This document shows positions 17,229-26,682 of a stretch of 64,000 bases of DNA, one piece after another. This DNA comes from Pseudomonas sputi. GTDB lineage: Bacteria; Pseudomonadota; Gammaproteobacteria; Pseudomonadales; Pseudomonadaceae. Each line of letters opens with the position of its first letter. Position 1 is the stretch's first letter. The notes under the pieces are model-generated. The model was not told the DNA's origin. It searched no databases and saw nothing but the letters and a program-made list of their open reading frames with translations. The position numbers were made by a program, and so were the translations under genes. Where the stretch lies: NCBI RefSeq assembly GCF_021603585.1, contig NZ_BQHI01000016.1:52162-116161 (forward strand), written 5' to 3'.

Positions 17229-18521
17229 TTATAAGGGCGTCGTTGAAACGCCGGCCGCAGCGTAGTTCTGATTGACCGTCATCTGCCTGGCAATCTGCGA
17301 AATCTTCGTCGCGTAGTTCGGGTCGGTCGCGTAACCGGCCTTTTGCAATTCGCGTACAAACTGTTCTGGGTTATCGGCCGACTTCAGCACATCTTGATAG
17401 CGATTATTGCTCTGCAGCAAAGTCACCAGATCGTGGAAGCTGTCCTTGTACGAGGCGTAGGAACGGAACTCGGCCGTCTCCTTGACCATCTGCCCGTTGC
17501 GGAATTCGCTGGTGATCGCCCGGGCCGAATCGCCCTTCCAGTTGCTGCTCGCCTTGATGCCGAACAGGTTGTGACTGCTGCTGCCGTCCTGGGCGCGCAT
17601 GACCGATTTGCCCCAGCCGGTTTCCAGCGCAGCCTGAGCCACCAGGTAACGCGGATCGACGCCAATTCGCGCGGCGGCTTCCTGCGCCATCGGCAGCATG
17701 GTGTTGACGAACTGGTCGGCGTTGCTGAATGCGCGCTTGGCGGGCGCCAGCGGGATCTGCGCCATGGCTCGGCCGTAAATCTGCATCTGCCCGCCGGAAG
17801 CCTTGTCTGCCTCGGCACGGTCCAGCCAGTCGCCGTTGTACAGCGGGCCGGAACCGGTAACAGCGGCAGTCGTGGCGCGTTGCGGCAGTTGAGTGGTCGC
17901 TGCCGGCGTGGCCGACGGCACCAGACCGGCGAGCAAGCGATCCGCCAGTTTCGGCGGCAATGCCAGACGACGCTGGTTGATCATTTCCATGTCATTGCGA
18001 TGGGTCAGTTCGGTGTTCGGCGCATGCACCGAACGCGACGCCCACAGTGGACGCTCGCCGTTGAGTCGCGACAACGGGCCATTGGTGGCCACGGTGCCGG
18101 CGGCAATCGGCGTGGCTACGGCAGCGGCCTTGGCTTTGGCTTCTTCCTGCTTGGCGGCGGATGCGGCCGCAGCCTCGCCTGGCGCCATCGGTTTGTTCTT
18201 CGACATCTGCTTGATCAGCACGTCGGCCAGACCGATACCACCGCCCTCGCGGGACATGGAAACCGCCAGTTGCTGGTCGTACATTTCCTGATACTGCTTG
18301 GCGGCCGGCGTGTTGAGCGGGTTGTCCTGGCCCAGCGCTTCGGTGGCCGAACGCATCGACTTGAGCATTTCACCGAGGAACAGCGATTCGAATTCCTGCG
18401 CGACCTTGCGCATGTTCGCATCGCTGTTCTTGTCGCCGACCTTGAGCTGGTTCAGACGATTGAGGTCAGAGTACGAACCCGAATCGCTGCTGCTGACCAG
18501 ACCGCTTTTGCGCATATCCAT
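17229..18521 (-). CDS. flgJ: Peptidoglycan hydrolase FlgJ
   Basis: 430 residues in two domains. The N-terminal rod-binding domain (about 30-110) has FESLFLGEMLKSMR. A Q/P/T-rich linker follows, then a C-terminal glucosaminidase/muramidase domain with LVAQAALETGWGKS, where E300 is the likely catalytic glutamate, and SSHNLFGIKAS. It is exported to the periplasm, caps the growing rod and opens peptidoglycan for it. The linker makes it longer than Salmonella FlgJ (316). The ATG at 18521 follows GAGGA; a second ATG two codons later is possible. Confidence 0.95.
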   Translation of the reverse strand: MDMRKSGLVSSSDSGSYSDLNRLNQLKVGDKNSDANMRKVAQEFESLFLGEMLKSMRSATEALGQDNPLNTPAAKQYQEMYDQQLAVSMSREGGGIGLADVLIKQMSKNKPMAPGEAAAASAAKQEEAKAKAAAVATPIAAGTVATNGPLSRLNGERPLWASRSVHAPNTELTHRNDMEMINQRRLALPPKLADRLLAGLVPSATPAATTQLPQRATTAAVTGSGPLYNGDWLDRAEADKASGGQMQIYGRAMAQIPLAPAKRAFSNADQFVNTMLPMAQEAAARIGVDPRYLVAQAALETGWGKSVMRAQDGSSSHNLFGIKASSNWKGDSARAITSEFRNGQMVKETAEFRSYASYKDSFHDLVTLLQSNNRYQDVLKSADNPEQFVRELQKAGYATDPNYATKISQIARQMTVNQNYAAAGVSTTPL

Positions 18522-18532
18522 GGTCGCCGTCC

Positions 18533-19648
18533 TCAGATCACGATCAGGTCGGCTTGCAACGCGCCGGCCTGCTTCAGTGCTTCAAGGATGGCCATCAGGT
18601 CACCCGGCGCGGCGCCGACCTGGTTCACCGCACGGACGATCTCGTCGAGGGTGGTGCCCGGGCCGAACTTGAACATCGGCTTGGCTTCCTGTTCGGCATT
18701 CACCCGCGAGCGCGGCACCACGGCGGTCTGACCGTTGGACAGCGGGCCCGGCTGGCTGACGATCGGGTCTTCGGTGATGGTCACGGTCAGGCTGCCGTGA
18801 GTCACGGCGGCCGGCGACACCTTCACGTTCTGGCCGATGACGATGGTGCCGGTACGCGAGTTGATGATGACTTTCGCCACCGCCTGACCCGGATCGACTT
18901 CGAGGTTTTCCAGGATCGACAGGTAGTCGACGCGCTGGCTCGGATCGAGCGGCGCGGTCACACGGATCGAACCGCCATCGATGGCCTGGGCCACGCCCGG
19001 GCCGAGCATGTCGTTGATCTTGTCGACGATGCGCTTGGCGGTGGTGAAGTCGGAGCGGTTGAGGTTCAGCGTCAGGCTGTTGCCCTGGTTGAAACCGCTC
19101 GGCACCGAACGCTCGACCGACGCCCCGCCAGGGATGCGACCGGCCGACGGAACGTTGACGGTGATCTTCGAACCATCACGACCTTCAGCATCGAAACCGC
19201 CGACCACCAGGTTGCCCTGGGCGATGGCGTAGACGTTGCCGTCGATACCCTTGAGCGGGGTCAGCAACAGGGTGCCGCCGCGCAGGCTCTTGGAGTTACC
19301 GATGGACGACACGGTGATATCGACCTGCTGACCCGGTTTGGCGAACGCCGGCAGATCGGCACTCACCGACACTGCCGCAACGTTTTTCAGCTGCACGTTG
19401 CCCGATCCCGGCGGCACCTTGATGCCGAACTGCGAGAGCATGTTGTTGAAGGTCTGCAGGGTGAACGGGGTCTGCGTGGTCTGGTCGCCGGTGCCGTTAA
19501 GACCGACCACCAGGCCGTAACCGATCAACTGGTTGGAACGCACGCCGGAAATGCTGGCGATGTCCTTCAACCGTTCGGCTTGTGCATTGAAGGCCGCCGA
19601 CAACAAAAATGCGGCCACCATGAGGCTTCTGAAATTCAACGTAGCCAC
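18533..19648 (-). CDS. flgI: Flagellar P-ring protein FlgI
   Basis: 371 residues with a signal peptide ([16 protein letters not shown]) and then [31 protein letters not shown], the invariant FlgI opening. The mature protein builds the periplasmic P ring around the rod in the peptidoglycan layer. The GTG start at 19648 abuts the flgH stop; an ATG nine codons later, still before the signal core, is an alternative. It is part of the flgF-L operon. Confidence 0.95.
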   Translation of the reverse strand: MATLNFRSLMVAAFLLSAAFNAQAERLKDIASISGVRSNQLIGYGLVVGLNGTGDQTTQTPFTLQTFNNMLSQFGIKVPPGSGNVQLKNVAAVSVSADLPAFAKPGQQVDITVSSIGNSKSLRGGTLLLTPLKGIDGNVYAIAQGNLVVGGFDAEGRDGSKITVNVPSAGRIPGGASVERSVPSGFNQGNSLTLNLNRSDFTTAKRIVDKINDMLGPGVAQAIDGGSIRVTAPLDPSQRVDYLSILENLEVDPGQAVAKVIINSRTGTIVIGQNVKVSPAAVTHGSLTVTITEDPIVSQPGPLSNGQTAVVPRSRVNAEQEAKPMFKFGPGTTLDEIVRAVNQVGAAPGDLMAILEALKQAGALQADLIVI

Positions 19649-20344
19649 CTAGAAAGGGAACAGCGGGCTGAGGAAGAAACGGTCGAACCAGCCTGGCTGA
19701 CTCGCATCGGCGAACGAGCCGGTGCCCGAGTAGGTGATGCGCGCATCGGCGACCCGGGTCGAAGACACGGTGTTGTCGGTGGCGATGTCATCGGCACGCA
19801 CGAGACCGGCGATCCGCACCAGCTCGTCGCCGGTGTTGAGGGTCATCCACTTTTCGCCACGCACGGCGATGATGCCGTTGGGCAGCACGTCGGCGACGGT
19901 CACGGTGATCGAGCCGGTCAGGGTATTGCCCTGGGCCGCCTTGCTGTCACCCTTGGTCGCGCGGTCGCCTTCGTAGCTGGCGCTCAGGCTCAGGTCATTG
20001 CTGCCGATCGGGTTGTTGGTGGTTGCACTGCTGCCGAACAGCGACGTCAGGCCGATGCCGGTCTTGCTGTTCTTGGCCACCTGCGAGTTGGCGTTCTTGC
20101 TGGCCTGGGTTCTTTCGTTGAGGGTGATGGTGATGATGTCACCGACCCGAAAAGCCTTGCGGTCGCTGTACAGGTTCTGCTCGAAACCGGCCTGATAGAT
20201 CGAGCCGTTGTTGGCGGCCGACGGCAACGGTGTGCGCGGCAACACCGGGGCGTAGTAAGGATCATTGGGCTTGGGCGTCGGAGCGACGCAGCCCGCGAGC
20301 GAGACGACCCCACTCAATGCCACAACAGATACAAAGCGCTTCAT
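19649..20344 (-). CDS. flgH: Flagellar L-ring lipoprotein FlgH
   Basis: 231 residues. A lipoprotein signal with lipobox SLAGC places the acylated cysteine at residue 19. The conserved FlgH core follows ([27 protein letters not shown]) and ends with [13 protein letters not shown]. It forms the outer-membrane L ring that lets the rod pass. It directly precedes flgI with no gap. Confidence 0.96.
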   Translation of the reverse strand: MKRFVSVVALSGVVSLAGCVAPTPKPNDPYYAPVLPRTPLPSAANNGSIYQAGFEQNLYSDRKAFRVGDIITITLNERTQASKNANSQVAKNSKTGIGLTSLFGSSATTNNPIGSNDLSLSASYEGDRATKGDSKAAQGNTLTGSITVTVADVLPNGIIAVRGEKWMTLNTGDELVRIAGLVRADDIATDNTVSSTRVADARITYSGTGSFADASQPGWFDRFFLSPLFPF

Positions 20345-20397
20345 GACCCTTACCTCACGGTGTTGCAGGCGACCTCATGGCCGCCTCATAGACTTGA

Positions 20398-21183
20398 TTA
20401 CAGATTCTGCGTTACGAACGAGAGCATCTGGTCGGCGGTGGAGATCACCTTGGAGTTCATCTCGTACGCGCGCTGGGTGGTGATCATGTTGACCATCTCT
20501 TCCACGGTGCTGACGTTGGAGGTTTCCAGGGTGTTCTGCAGGGTGGTGCCGAAACCGTTCAGGCCCGGCGTGCCGACTTGCGGCGCACCGGAAGCGGCGG
20601 TTTCCAGGAACAGGTTGTTGCCCACCGCTTGCAGACCGGCCGGGTTGATGAAGTCGGCGGTTTGCAGGTTGCCGATCACTTGCGAAGCGGCGTTGCCGGC
20701 AACGGTGATCGACACGGTACCGTCGCGGCCGACCGTGAAGGTCTGGGCGTTGTTCGGGATGACGATGGCCGGCTCCAGGGCAAAACCGCTGGCGTTGACG
20801 ATCTGGCCGTTGGAGTCGAGGTGGAAAGTACCGTCACGGGTGTAGGACGTGGTGCCGTCCGGCTGCAGAATCTGGAAGAAACCGCGCCCGTCGATGGCCA
20901 TGTCCAGCGGCTGCTCGGTGGTTTGCAGGCTGCCGGCGGTGAAGTTCTTCTGAGTGCCGACGATGCGCACACCGGTCCCCACTTGCAGACCCGACGGCAG
21001 TTCGCTGTCCTGGGTCGACTGGGCGCCTGGCTGACGCTTGATCTGGTACAGCAGGTCCTGGAACTCGGCGCGGTCACGTTTGAAACCCGTGGTCGACACG
21101 TTTGCCAGGTTGTTGGAAATGGTGGTCAGGTTGGTGTCCTGGGCGGACAGACCGGTTTTGGCAACCCATAGAGCCGGAAGCAT
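20398..21183 (-). CDS. flgG: Flagellar distal rod protein FlgG
   Basis: 261 residues, the usual family size. It opens with MLPALWVAKTGLSAQDTNLTTISNNLANVST and closes with VNMITTQRAYEMNSKVISTADQML, the two D0 halves of axial rod/hook proteins. It polymerises as the distal rod in the periplasm after export through the flagellar secretion system. A GAGGAG site precedes the ATG. Confidence 0.97.
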   Translation of the reverse strand: MLPALWVAKTGLSAQDTNLTTISNNLANVSTTGFKRDRAEFQDLLYQIKRQPGAQSTQDSELPSGLQVGTGVRIVGTQKNFTAGSLQTTEQPLDMAIDGRGFFQILQPDGTTSYTRDGTFHLDSNGQIVNASGFALEPAIVIPNNAQTFTVGRDGTVSITVAGNAASQVIGNLQTADFINPAGLQAVGNNLFLETAASGAPQVGTPGLNGFGTTLQNTLETSNVSTVEEMVNMITTQRAYEMNSKVISTADQMLSFVTQNL

Positions 21184-21228
21184 TCGATTCTCCTCGTGCG
21201 CCTGTTTTACGGCGCGACGTTCTGATAA

Positions 21229-21969
21229 TTAGCTGATCTGCAAGACCCGAGCCATGGCCTGGTCGTCGTCTTTGGCGGTGTTCATCATCTTGACGTGCAA
21301 CTCGAACTGCTTGGCCAGGGCCAGCACCGACGTCATCTCTTCCACGGCATTGACGTTGCTCGACTCCAGGAAACCCGACACCAGCTTGACGTTGGCATCG
21401 GCCGGCGCAGGCTGGCCGTCCTTGGTGTAGATCGAACCGTCCAGGCCCTTGTTCATGTTCTTGATGTCCGGGTTGACCAGCTTGATCCGGTCGACTTCAG
21501 CCATGACGCGCGGGCCTTCGCCCATCGCACGAATGCTGATGGTGCCGTCTTCACCGACTTCCACCTGCTGCTCCGGCGGTACGGCGATCGGCCCGCCATT
21601 GCCCATGACCGGCATGCCGTTGCCGGCACGCAACACACCAAGGGCATCGATATTGAGGCTGCCGGTGCGCACATAGCTTTCACCGCCGTTGGGGTTCTGC
21701 ACGGCGATCCAGCCATTGCCCGACACGGCGACGTCGAGGTCACGGCCGGTCTGCACCAGCGAACCCGGCGTGAAGTCGGTGGCGGGCCGTTCGCTCATGG
21801 CAAACGCACGCGCCGGAAAGCTGTCACCGAACACCGGCATCGAACGCGCCTGCTCCAGGTCGCGCTGAAAACCATTGGTGGAGATGTTCGCCAGGTTGTT
21901 GGCATGAGCCTTTTGCGCCAGTGCGTTCTGGCTGGCGCCGGTCATTGCCACATAAAGGTACTTGTCCAC
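21229..21969 (-). CDS. flgF: Flagellar proximal rod protein FlgF
   Basis: 246 residues from a GTG preceded by an AGAGGAAAG site; the longer frame upstream has no family similarity. The N-terminus DKYLYVAMTGASQNALAQKAHANNLANIST and C-terminus VEEMTSVLALAKQFELHVKMMNTAKD are FlgF signatures. It forms part of the proximal rod. It is the first gene of the operon, and a sigma-54-like promoter sits about 55 bp upstream. Confidence 0.95.
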   Translation of the reverse strand: MDKYLYVAMTGASQNALAQKAHANNLANISTNGFQRDLEQARSMPVFGDSFPARAFAMSERPATDFTPGSLVQTGRDLDVAVSGNGWIAVQNPNGGESYVRTGSLNIDALGVLRAGNGMPVMGNGGPIAVPPEQQVEVGEDGTISIRAMGEGPRVMAEVDRIKLVNPDIKNMNKGLDGSIYTKDGQPAPADANVKLVSGFLESSNVNAVEEMTSVLALAKQFELHVKMMNTAKDDDQAMARVLQIS

Positions 21970-22024
21970 ACTCTTTCCTCTGCATGCCGGACGTTTGCCG
22001 CCCACCGCTGTACTGCTGAGCCAT

Positions 22025-22042
22025 AAGCAATTTGCAGACCAA
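22025..22042 (-). promoter_or_regulatory. Sigma-54 (RpoN)-type promoter of the flgF operon
   Basis: Minus strand TTGGTCTGCAAATTGCTT has the invariant GG and GC exactly 10 bases apart and a perfect TTGC -12 element. Start of transcription would fall near 22014, about 45 bases before flgF. In P. aeruginosa flgFGHIJKL is an RpoN/FleR class III operon, which agrees. Confidence 0.7.
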
Positions 22043-22173
22043 CTTTTTTCTGGCGGCCGACACCCCGGTAAACAAAGGACTTGAGGGGTTTTGCGCAAAG
22101 GAGGGAAATGTATCGAAGACGAAAAACCGGCGGTGTCATGCCGCTTGGCGGCAAACACCTGACCCTGATCGCG

Positions 22174-22294
22174 GATCGTTCCCACGTTGAAGCGTCGAAC
22201 CGTCCGCGTGGGAATGCAGCCCGGGACGCTCCGCGTCCCAAAGCGGACGCAGAGCGTCCATTGAGGCATTCCCACGCAGAGCGTGGGAACGATC
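22174..22294. repeat. Pseudomonas intergenic inverted-repeat element (121 bp)
   Basis: Bounded by GATCGTTCCCACG and its exact inverse CGTGGGAACGATC, with nested palindromes inside (GGGACGCTCCGCGTCCC, GGACGCAGAGCGTCC). The same 13-bp ends occur again at 26621-26658. I recognise this type as a common dispersed repeat of P. fluorescens-group genomes. It fills most of the gap between flgF and phhR and could fold into a long cruciform or act as a terminator for phhR. No coding potential. Confidence 0.75.
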
Positions 22295-22307
22295 AGCGTG
22301 GGTGTGA

Positions 22308-23873
22308 TCAGGCGCTGCCTGACTCCTTACCGACTTCGTACTCACGCAACTTGTTGGCAATCGTGGTGTGAGAAACCCCCAGCCGCTTGCCCAGTTGCCG
22401 ACTGCTCGGGTGCTCGGAATACAAACGCTCCAGCACCGCCTTCTCGAAGCGCCCGACAATCTCGTCGAGCCCGCCTTCGAGGGAAAAATCGCCAAGCGGC
22501 TGACGCACACCGTAATCCGGCAAGCGAATGTGCTCGGCCTTGACCGTGCCGCCGTCGCACAGCGAAACCGCCTGAAACAGCACGTTCTCCAGTTGCCGCA
22601 CGTTGCCCGGCCAATGGTAGTGACTGAGTCGGTCCATCGCCGCTGGCGCCAACCTCGGCAGCGCGCAGCCGATCTGCCGGCTGGCCTGATCGAGGAAATG
22701 TTCCACCAGCGGCGTCAAACCGTCGAGGCATTCGCGCAGGGGCGGGATATGCAGCGACAGCACGTTCAAGCGGTGATACAAATCCTGGCGAAACTCGCCT
22801 CGAGCGCACAGCTCCGACAGGTCCACCTGGGTTGCGCAGATCACCCGCACATCCAGATAAACCTCTTCATCACTGCCCACCCGCCGGAAGCAGCCGTCCT
22901 GCAGGAAACGCAGCAATTTCACCTGCAAGCGCGGGCTCATTTCGCCGACGCCATCGAGAAACAGCGTGCCACCCGCTGTCAGCTCCAGCAGCCCGAGCTT
23001 GCCTTCGGCCCGCGCCCCTTCAAAGGCACCGGGGCCATAGCCGAACAGCTCGGTCTCGGCCATCGACTCCGGCAACCCCGCGCAGTTGAGCGCCATCAAC
23101 GGTGACTGCCCACGCGGGCTCGCCAGGTGACAGGCCCGCGCCAGCAATTCCTTGCCGGTGCCGGTTTCACCTTCAATCAGCAGCGGTGCATCCAGCGGCG
23201 CCATGCGTCGTGCTTCGCGCACCACCGCCGCCATCACCTTGGAGCTCTGAAAGATGCTGTCGAAGCCACGCAATTCCTGCTTGCGCACGTTGTAGATGCG
23301 CTCGCCGACGCGGTCCGCCCGGTGCAAGGTCAGCACGGCACCGGCCATGGCCTCACTGTCATCGTGCTCCGATTGCAGCGGCGCGATGTCGGCCAGAAAG
23401 ATGTCGCCCTTGACCTTGACCCGCATGCCGTTGATTCGCGATTTGTTGGCGCGCACCAGTTCCGGCAGGTCGAAATCCTCGGCGTAACGCGACAGCGGAA
23501 TCCCCGGCACCTCGTCCACCCGCACCCCGAGCAACTGCGCCGCCGCCCGGTTGGCGGCGACGATGGAGCCGCCCATGTCGATCGACAGCACCGGAAACTC
23601 CAGCGCACCGAGCAGCGCATTCAATTCCATGTGCCGCCGCTCGCTGGGCATCAGCCCTACCCGCTTGACGCCAAAGACCCCGGCAATCGCCTCGAACTTG
23701 GGCCGCAGCGCCTGGAACTGAATGTTGATCAGGTTCGGGCAATGCAGGTAGATCGCGTTGCCATGCTCACCACCCACCTCGCCACGGGCGACGTTGATCC
23801 CGTACTCCACCAACAGATTGAGAATGTCGCGCAGGATGCCGATGCGGTTCTGGCAGTGGACTTTGATACGCAT
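22308..23873 (-). CDS. phhR: PhhR/TyrR-type transcriptional regulator of aromatic amino acid metabolism
   Basis: 521 residues. An N-terminal ACT domain (1-70) senses aromatic amino acids, a PAS domain follows (about 80-190), then an AAA+ domain with Walker A GETGTGKE at 235-242 and Walker B GGTLFLDGVGE at 301-311. A C-terminal helix-turn-helix (RQLGKRLGVSHTTIANKL) binds DNA. The sigma-54 contact loop reads GAFEGA at 282-287 instead of GAFTGA, as in PhhR, so it may work with sigma-70 promoters. It is divergent from phhABC, whose expression it should activate with Phe or Tyr. A matching operator lies in the intergenic region. Confidence 0.95.
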   Translation of the reverse strand: MRIKVHCQNRIGILRDILNLLVEYGINVARGEVGGEHGNAIYLHCPNLINIQFQALRPKFEAIAGVFGVKRVGLMPSERRHMELNALLGALEFPVLSIDMGGSIVAANRAAAQLLGVRVDEVPGIPLSRYAEDFDLPELVRANKSRINGMRVKVKGDIFLADIAPLQSEHDDSEAMAGAVLTLHRADRVGERIYNVRKQELRGFDSIFQSSKVMAAVVREARRMAPLDAPLLIEGETGTGKELLARACHLASPRGQSPLMALNCAGLPESMAETELFGYGPGAFEGARAEGKLGLLELTAGGTLFLDGVGEMSPRLQVKLLRFLQDGCFRRVGSDEEVYLDVRVICATQVDLSELCARGEFRQDLYHRLNVLSLHIPPLRECLDGLTPLVEHFLDQASRQIGCALPRLAPAAMDRLSHYHWPGNVRQLENVLFQAVSLCDGGTVKAEHIRLPDYGVRQPLGDFSLEGGLDEIVGRFEKAVLERLYSEHPSSRQLGKRLGVSHTTIANKLREYEVGKESGSA

Positions 23874-24013
23874 ATAAAGGCCCGAAACAGGTGAGGAGAC
23901 GGTCTGACACCGGAATTTTCTGCGCAGCGCGCAAGATAGTCGTCAAGATTATGTGACAGCCATCGACCTTTTCAAACCCGACAGTCACCGCAAACAGGAC
24001 TTAACGCACAAAG

Positions 24014-24031
24014 CGTAACGAAAACTTTACG
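24014..24031. promoter_or_regulatory. Candidate PhhR/TyrR box before phhA
   Basis: CGTAACGAAAACTTTACG fits the TyrR-type consensus TGTAAA-N6-TTTACA at 9 of 12 positions and is symmetric. It is centred about 130 bp upstream of phhA and 150 bp upstream of phhR, so it could serve both genes. I saw no convincing sigma-54 promoter (GG-N10-GC) toward phhA. Confidence 0.6.
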
Positions 24032-24153
24032 AATTAAAGAGATTTTTCCTACTCAACCGATCATCAACCTGCTGCAACAACGAACGCGCTGGGGTATTTC
24101 TCAGTCCATCGCAGGACATAACAAGAACGAAATTCCCCTCGCAGGAGAGCAGT

Positions 24154-24945
24154 ATGAAGCAGACGCAATACGTGGCCCGCGAGCCCGATGCGCAAGGTTT
24201 TATCGACTACCCCGCCGAAGAACATGCGGTGTGGAACACGCTGATCACCCGCCAGATGAAAGTGATCGAGGGGCGCGCGTGCCAGGAATACCTGGACGGT
24301 ATCGAAAAACTCGGCCTGCCCCACGACCGCATTCCGCAACTGGGCGAAATCAACAAGGTGCTCGGCCAGACCACCGGTTGGCAGGTCGCCCGCGTCCCGG
24401 CGCTGATCCCCTTCCAGACTTTTTTCGAATTGCTCGCCAGCAAGCAGTTTCCGGTGGCCACGTTCATTCGCACCCGTGAAGAACTGGATTACCTGCAAGA
24501 GCCGGACATTTTCCACGAGATCTTTGGCCACTGCCCATTGCTGACCAACCCCTGGTTTGCCGAATTCACCCACACCTACGGCAAGCTCGGCCTGCAGGCG
24601 ACCAAGGAAGAACGCGTTTATCTGGCGCGCCTGTACTGGATGACCATCGAGTTCGGCCTGGTCGACACCCCGCAAGGCAAACGCATCTACGGCGGCGGCA
24701 TCCTGTCCTCGCCGAAAGAAACCGTTTACTCGCTGTCGGACGAGCCCGAGCATCAGGCCTTCGATCCGCTGGAGGCCATGCGCACGCCGTACCGCATCGA
24801 CATCCTGCAACCGCTGTATTTTGTCCTGCCGAACCTCAAGCGCCTGTTCGACCTGGCCCACGAAGACATCATGGCCATGGTCAAGCAAGGCATGCAGCTG
24901 GGTCTGCACGCTCCGAAGTTTCCGCCTAAACCGAAAGCCGCGTGA
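24154..24945 (+). CDS. phhA: Phenylalanine 4-monooxygenase
   Basis: 263 residues, the bacterial single-domain size. Iron ligands are visible as H121 and H126 in FHEIFGHCP and E166 in YWMTIEFG, numbered as in P. aeruginosa PhhA. It hydroxylates phenylalanine to tyrosine with O2 and tetrahydropterin, the first step of catabolism to homogentisate. An AGGAGA site lies 7 bases before the ATG. It is first in phhABC and divergent from phhR. Confidence 0.97.
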   Translation: MKQTQYVAREPDAQGFIDYPAEEHAVWNTLITRQMKVIEGRACQEYLDGIEKLGLPHDRIPQLGEINKVLGQTTGWQVARVPALIPFQTFFELLASKQFPVATFIRTREELDYLQEPDIFHEIFGHCPLLTNPWFAEFTHTYGKLGLQATKEERVYLARLYWMTIEFGLVDTPQGKRIYGGGILSSPKETVYSLSDEPEHQAFDPLEAMRTPYRIDILQPLYFVLPNLKRLFDLAHEDIMAMVKQGMQLGLHAPKFPPKPKAA

Positions 24946-24980
24946 CCCGCGACTTTTGCTTACAAGTGAGCCTGTCAGTC

Positions 24981-25010
24981 GTCGCCACTTTGGTTTAGCG
25001 TGGCGACTTT
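24981..25010 (+). terminator. Hairpin between phhA and phhB
   Basis: GTCGCCAC and GTGGCGAC form an 8-bp stem with an 11-base loop, followed by only three T. It may be a weak terminator or a processing/stability element lowering phhBC relative to phhA. Confidence 0.4.
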
Positions 25011-25055
25011 GACGGCCAATATAAAAAAACACCTTCAGATTTCAGGAAGTCCACC

Positions 25056-25412
25056 ATGTCCACGTTGAACCAAGCCCATTGCGAAGCCTGCCGTGCCGAT
25101 GCTCCACAAGTCAGTGACGAAGAATTGCCGATCCTGATCAAGCAGATCCCTGACTGGAACATCGAAGTGCGTGACAGCATCATGCAGCTGGAAAAAGTGT
25201 TCCTGTTCAAGAATTTCAAGCACGCGCTGGCTTTCACCAACGCCGTCGGCGAAATCTCCGAGGCCGAAGGTCACCACCCGGGCCTGCTGACCGAGTGGGG
25301 CAAAGTCACCGTGACCTGGTGGAGCCACTCGATCAAGGGCCTGCACCGCAACGACTTCATCATGGCCGCGCGCACTGACGAAGTGGCCAAGACCGCAGAA
25401 GGACGCAAGTAA
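25056..25412 (+). CDS. phhB: Pterin-4a-carbinolamine dehydratase
   Basis: 118 residues. The active-site motif E-GHHP lies at 71-75 with a second histidine at 91 (TWWSHS). It recycles the 4a-hydroxy-pterin made by PhhA. An AGGAAG site precedes the ATG. Its stop TAA shares a base with the phhC start (TAATG), coupling the two. In P. aeruginosa PhhB also supports phhA expression; that role here is inferred. Confidence 0.96.
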
Positions 25413-26605
25413 TGCACTTCGACGCCATCGGCCGGGTGCCCGGCGACCCGATCCTCGGCCTGATGGAGGCCTACGCGCAGGACCCCAACCCGCGCAAGTT
25501 CGACCTCGGCGTGGGCGTCTACAAGGATGCCCAGGGCCTGACACCGATCCCCGAGGCGGTGAAAATCGCCGAGGCGCGGCTGGTCGAAAGCCAGGACACC
25601 AAGACCTACATCGGTGGCCACGGCAATCCGCTGTTCGGTAAAGTCATCAGCGAATTGGTGCTCGGTGCCGATTCGGCGCTGATCGCCGAGCAACGCGCCG
25701 GCGCCACCCAGACCCCGGGCGGCACGGGCGCCCTGCGCCTGGCAGCGGATTTCATCGCGCAATGCCTGCCGGGCAAGGGCGTCTGGCTGAGCAACCCGAC
25801 CTGGCCGATCCACGAAACGATTTTCGCGGCCGCCGGGGTCAAGATCAGCCATTACCCGTACGTTGGCAGCGACAACCGCCTCGACGTCGATGGCATGCTC
25901 GCCGTACTCAACGAAGTGCCGAAAGGCGATGTGGTGCTGCTGCATGCGTGCTGCCACAACCCGACCGGTTTCGACCTGAGCCACGACGACTGGCAGCGGG
26001 TGCTGGACGTCGTTCGTCGTCGCGATCTGCTGCCGCTGATCGATTTTGCCTACCAGGGCTTTGGCGACGGTCTGGAGCAGGATGCGTGGTCAACCCGGCT
26101 GTTCGCCGCCGAGTTGCCCGAACTGCTGATCACCAGTTCCTGTTCGAAGAACTTCGGCCTGTACCGCGACCGCACCGGTGCGTTGATCGTCAGCGCGAAA
26201 ACCGCTGACAAGCTCATCGACATCCGCAGCCAGCTGGCGCACATCGCCCGCAACCTGTGGTCGACGCCACCGGATCATGGCGCGGCCGTGGTCGCCACGA
26301 TCCTCGCCGACCCGGAGCTGAAACGCCGCTGGGCCGACGAAGTCGAAGCCATGCGTCTGCGCATCGCCCAGTTGCGCAGCGGTCTGGTGGAAGCGCTGGA
26401 ACCGCACGGTCTGCGCGAGCGTTTTGCGCACATTGGCGTGCAACGCGGGATGTTCTCCTACACCGGCCTGTCGCCGGAACAGGTGAAAAACCTGCGCGAG
26501 CATCACAGCGTGTACATGGTCAGCTCGGGCCGGGCCAACGTTGCCGGGATTGATGCGACGCGCCTCGACCTGCTGGCCGAAGCGATCGCCAACGTCTGCC
26601 AATAA
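25412..26605 (+). CDS. phhC: Aromatic amino acid aminotransferase
   Basis: 397 residues of the class I aminotransferase family (AspC/TyrB type). The PLP lysine is K246 in SSCSKNFGLYRDR, and a substrate carboxylate arginine is expected in SSGRANVAGI near the C-terminus. It moves the amino group from tyrosine or phenylalanine to 2-oxoglutarate, giving 4-hydroxyphenylpyruvate for the homogentisate route. Third gene of phhABC, with one-base overlap to phhB. Confidence 0.95.
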   Translation: MHFDAIGRVPGDPILGLMEAYAQDPNPRKFDLGVGVYKDAQGLTPIPEAVKIAEARLVESQDTKTYIGGHGNPLFGKVISELVLGADSALIAEQRAGATQTPGGTGALRLAADFIAQCLPGKGVWLSNPTWPIHETIFAAAGVKISHYPYVGSDNRLDVDGMLAVLNEVPKGDVVLLHACCHNPTGFDLSHDDWQRVLDVVRRRDLLPLIDFAYQGFGDGLEQDAWSTRLFAAELPELLITSSCSKNFGLYRDRTGALIVSAKTADKLIDIRSQLAHIARNLWSTPPDHGAAVVATILADPELKRRWADEVEAMRLRIAQLRSGLVEALEPHGLRERFAHIGVQRGMFSYTGLSPEQVKNLREHHSVYMVSSGRANVAGIDATRLDLLAEAIANVCQ

Positions 26606-26620
26606 CTCCCTCCTGGTCTT

Positions 26621-26658
26621 GATCGTTCCCACGTCGAGGCGTCCGCGTGGGAACGATC
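26621..26658. repeat. Short copy of the GATCGTTCCCACG inverted repeat
   Basis: GATCGTTCCCACG and CGTGGGAACGATC, 12 bases apart, form a perfect 13-bp stem just after phhC. The ends equal those of the 121-bp element at 22174-22294 but the middle is reduced. It may terminate phhABC. Confidence 0.75.
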
Positions 26659-26682
26659 ATCGCGAGCAGGCTCGCTCCTACA
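26659..26682. repeat. REP sequence (GCGAGCAGGCTCGC type)
   Basis: A palindromic core GCGAGC-AG-GCTCGC followed by TCCTACA, the repetitive extragenic palindrome form common in fluorescent pseudomonads. It is adjacent to the previous inverted repeat. Confidence 0.8.

Noticed and set aside
18554-20845. Long plus-strand ORF of 763 codons
   Set aside because: Shadow of flgI, flgH and flgG on the opposite strand.
23874-24153. Sigma-54 promoter between phhR and phhA
   Set aside because: No GG-N10-GC with a TTGC element found on the plus strand.
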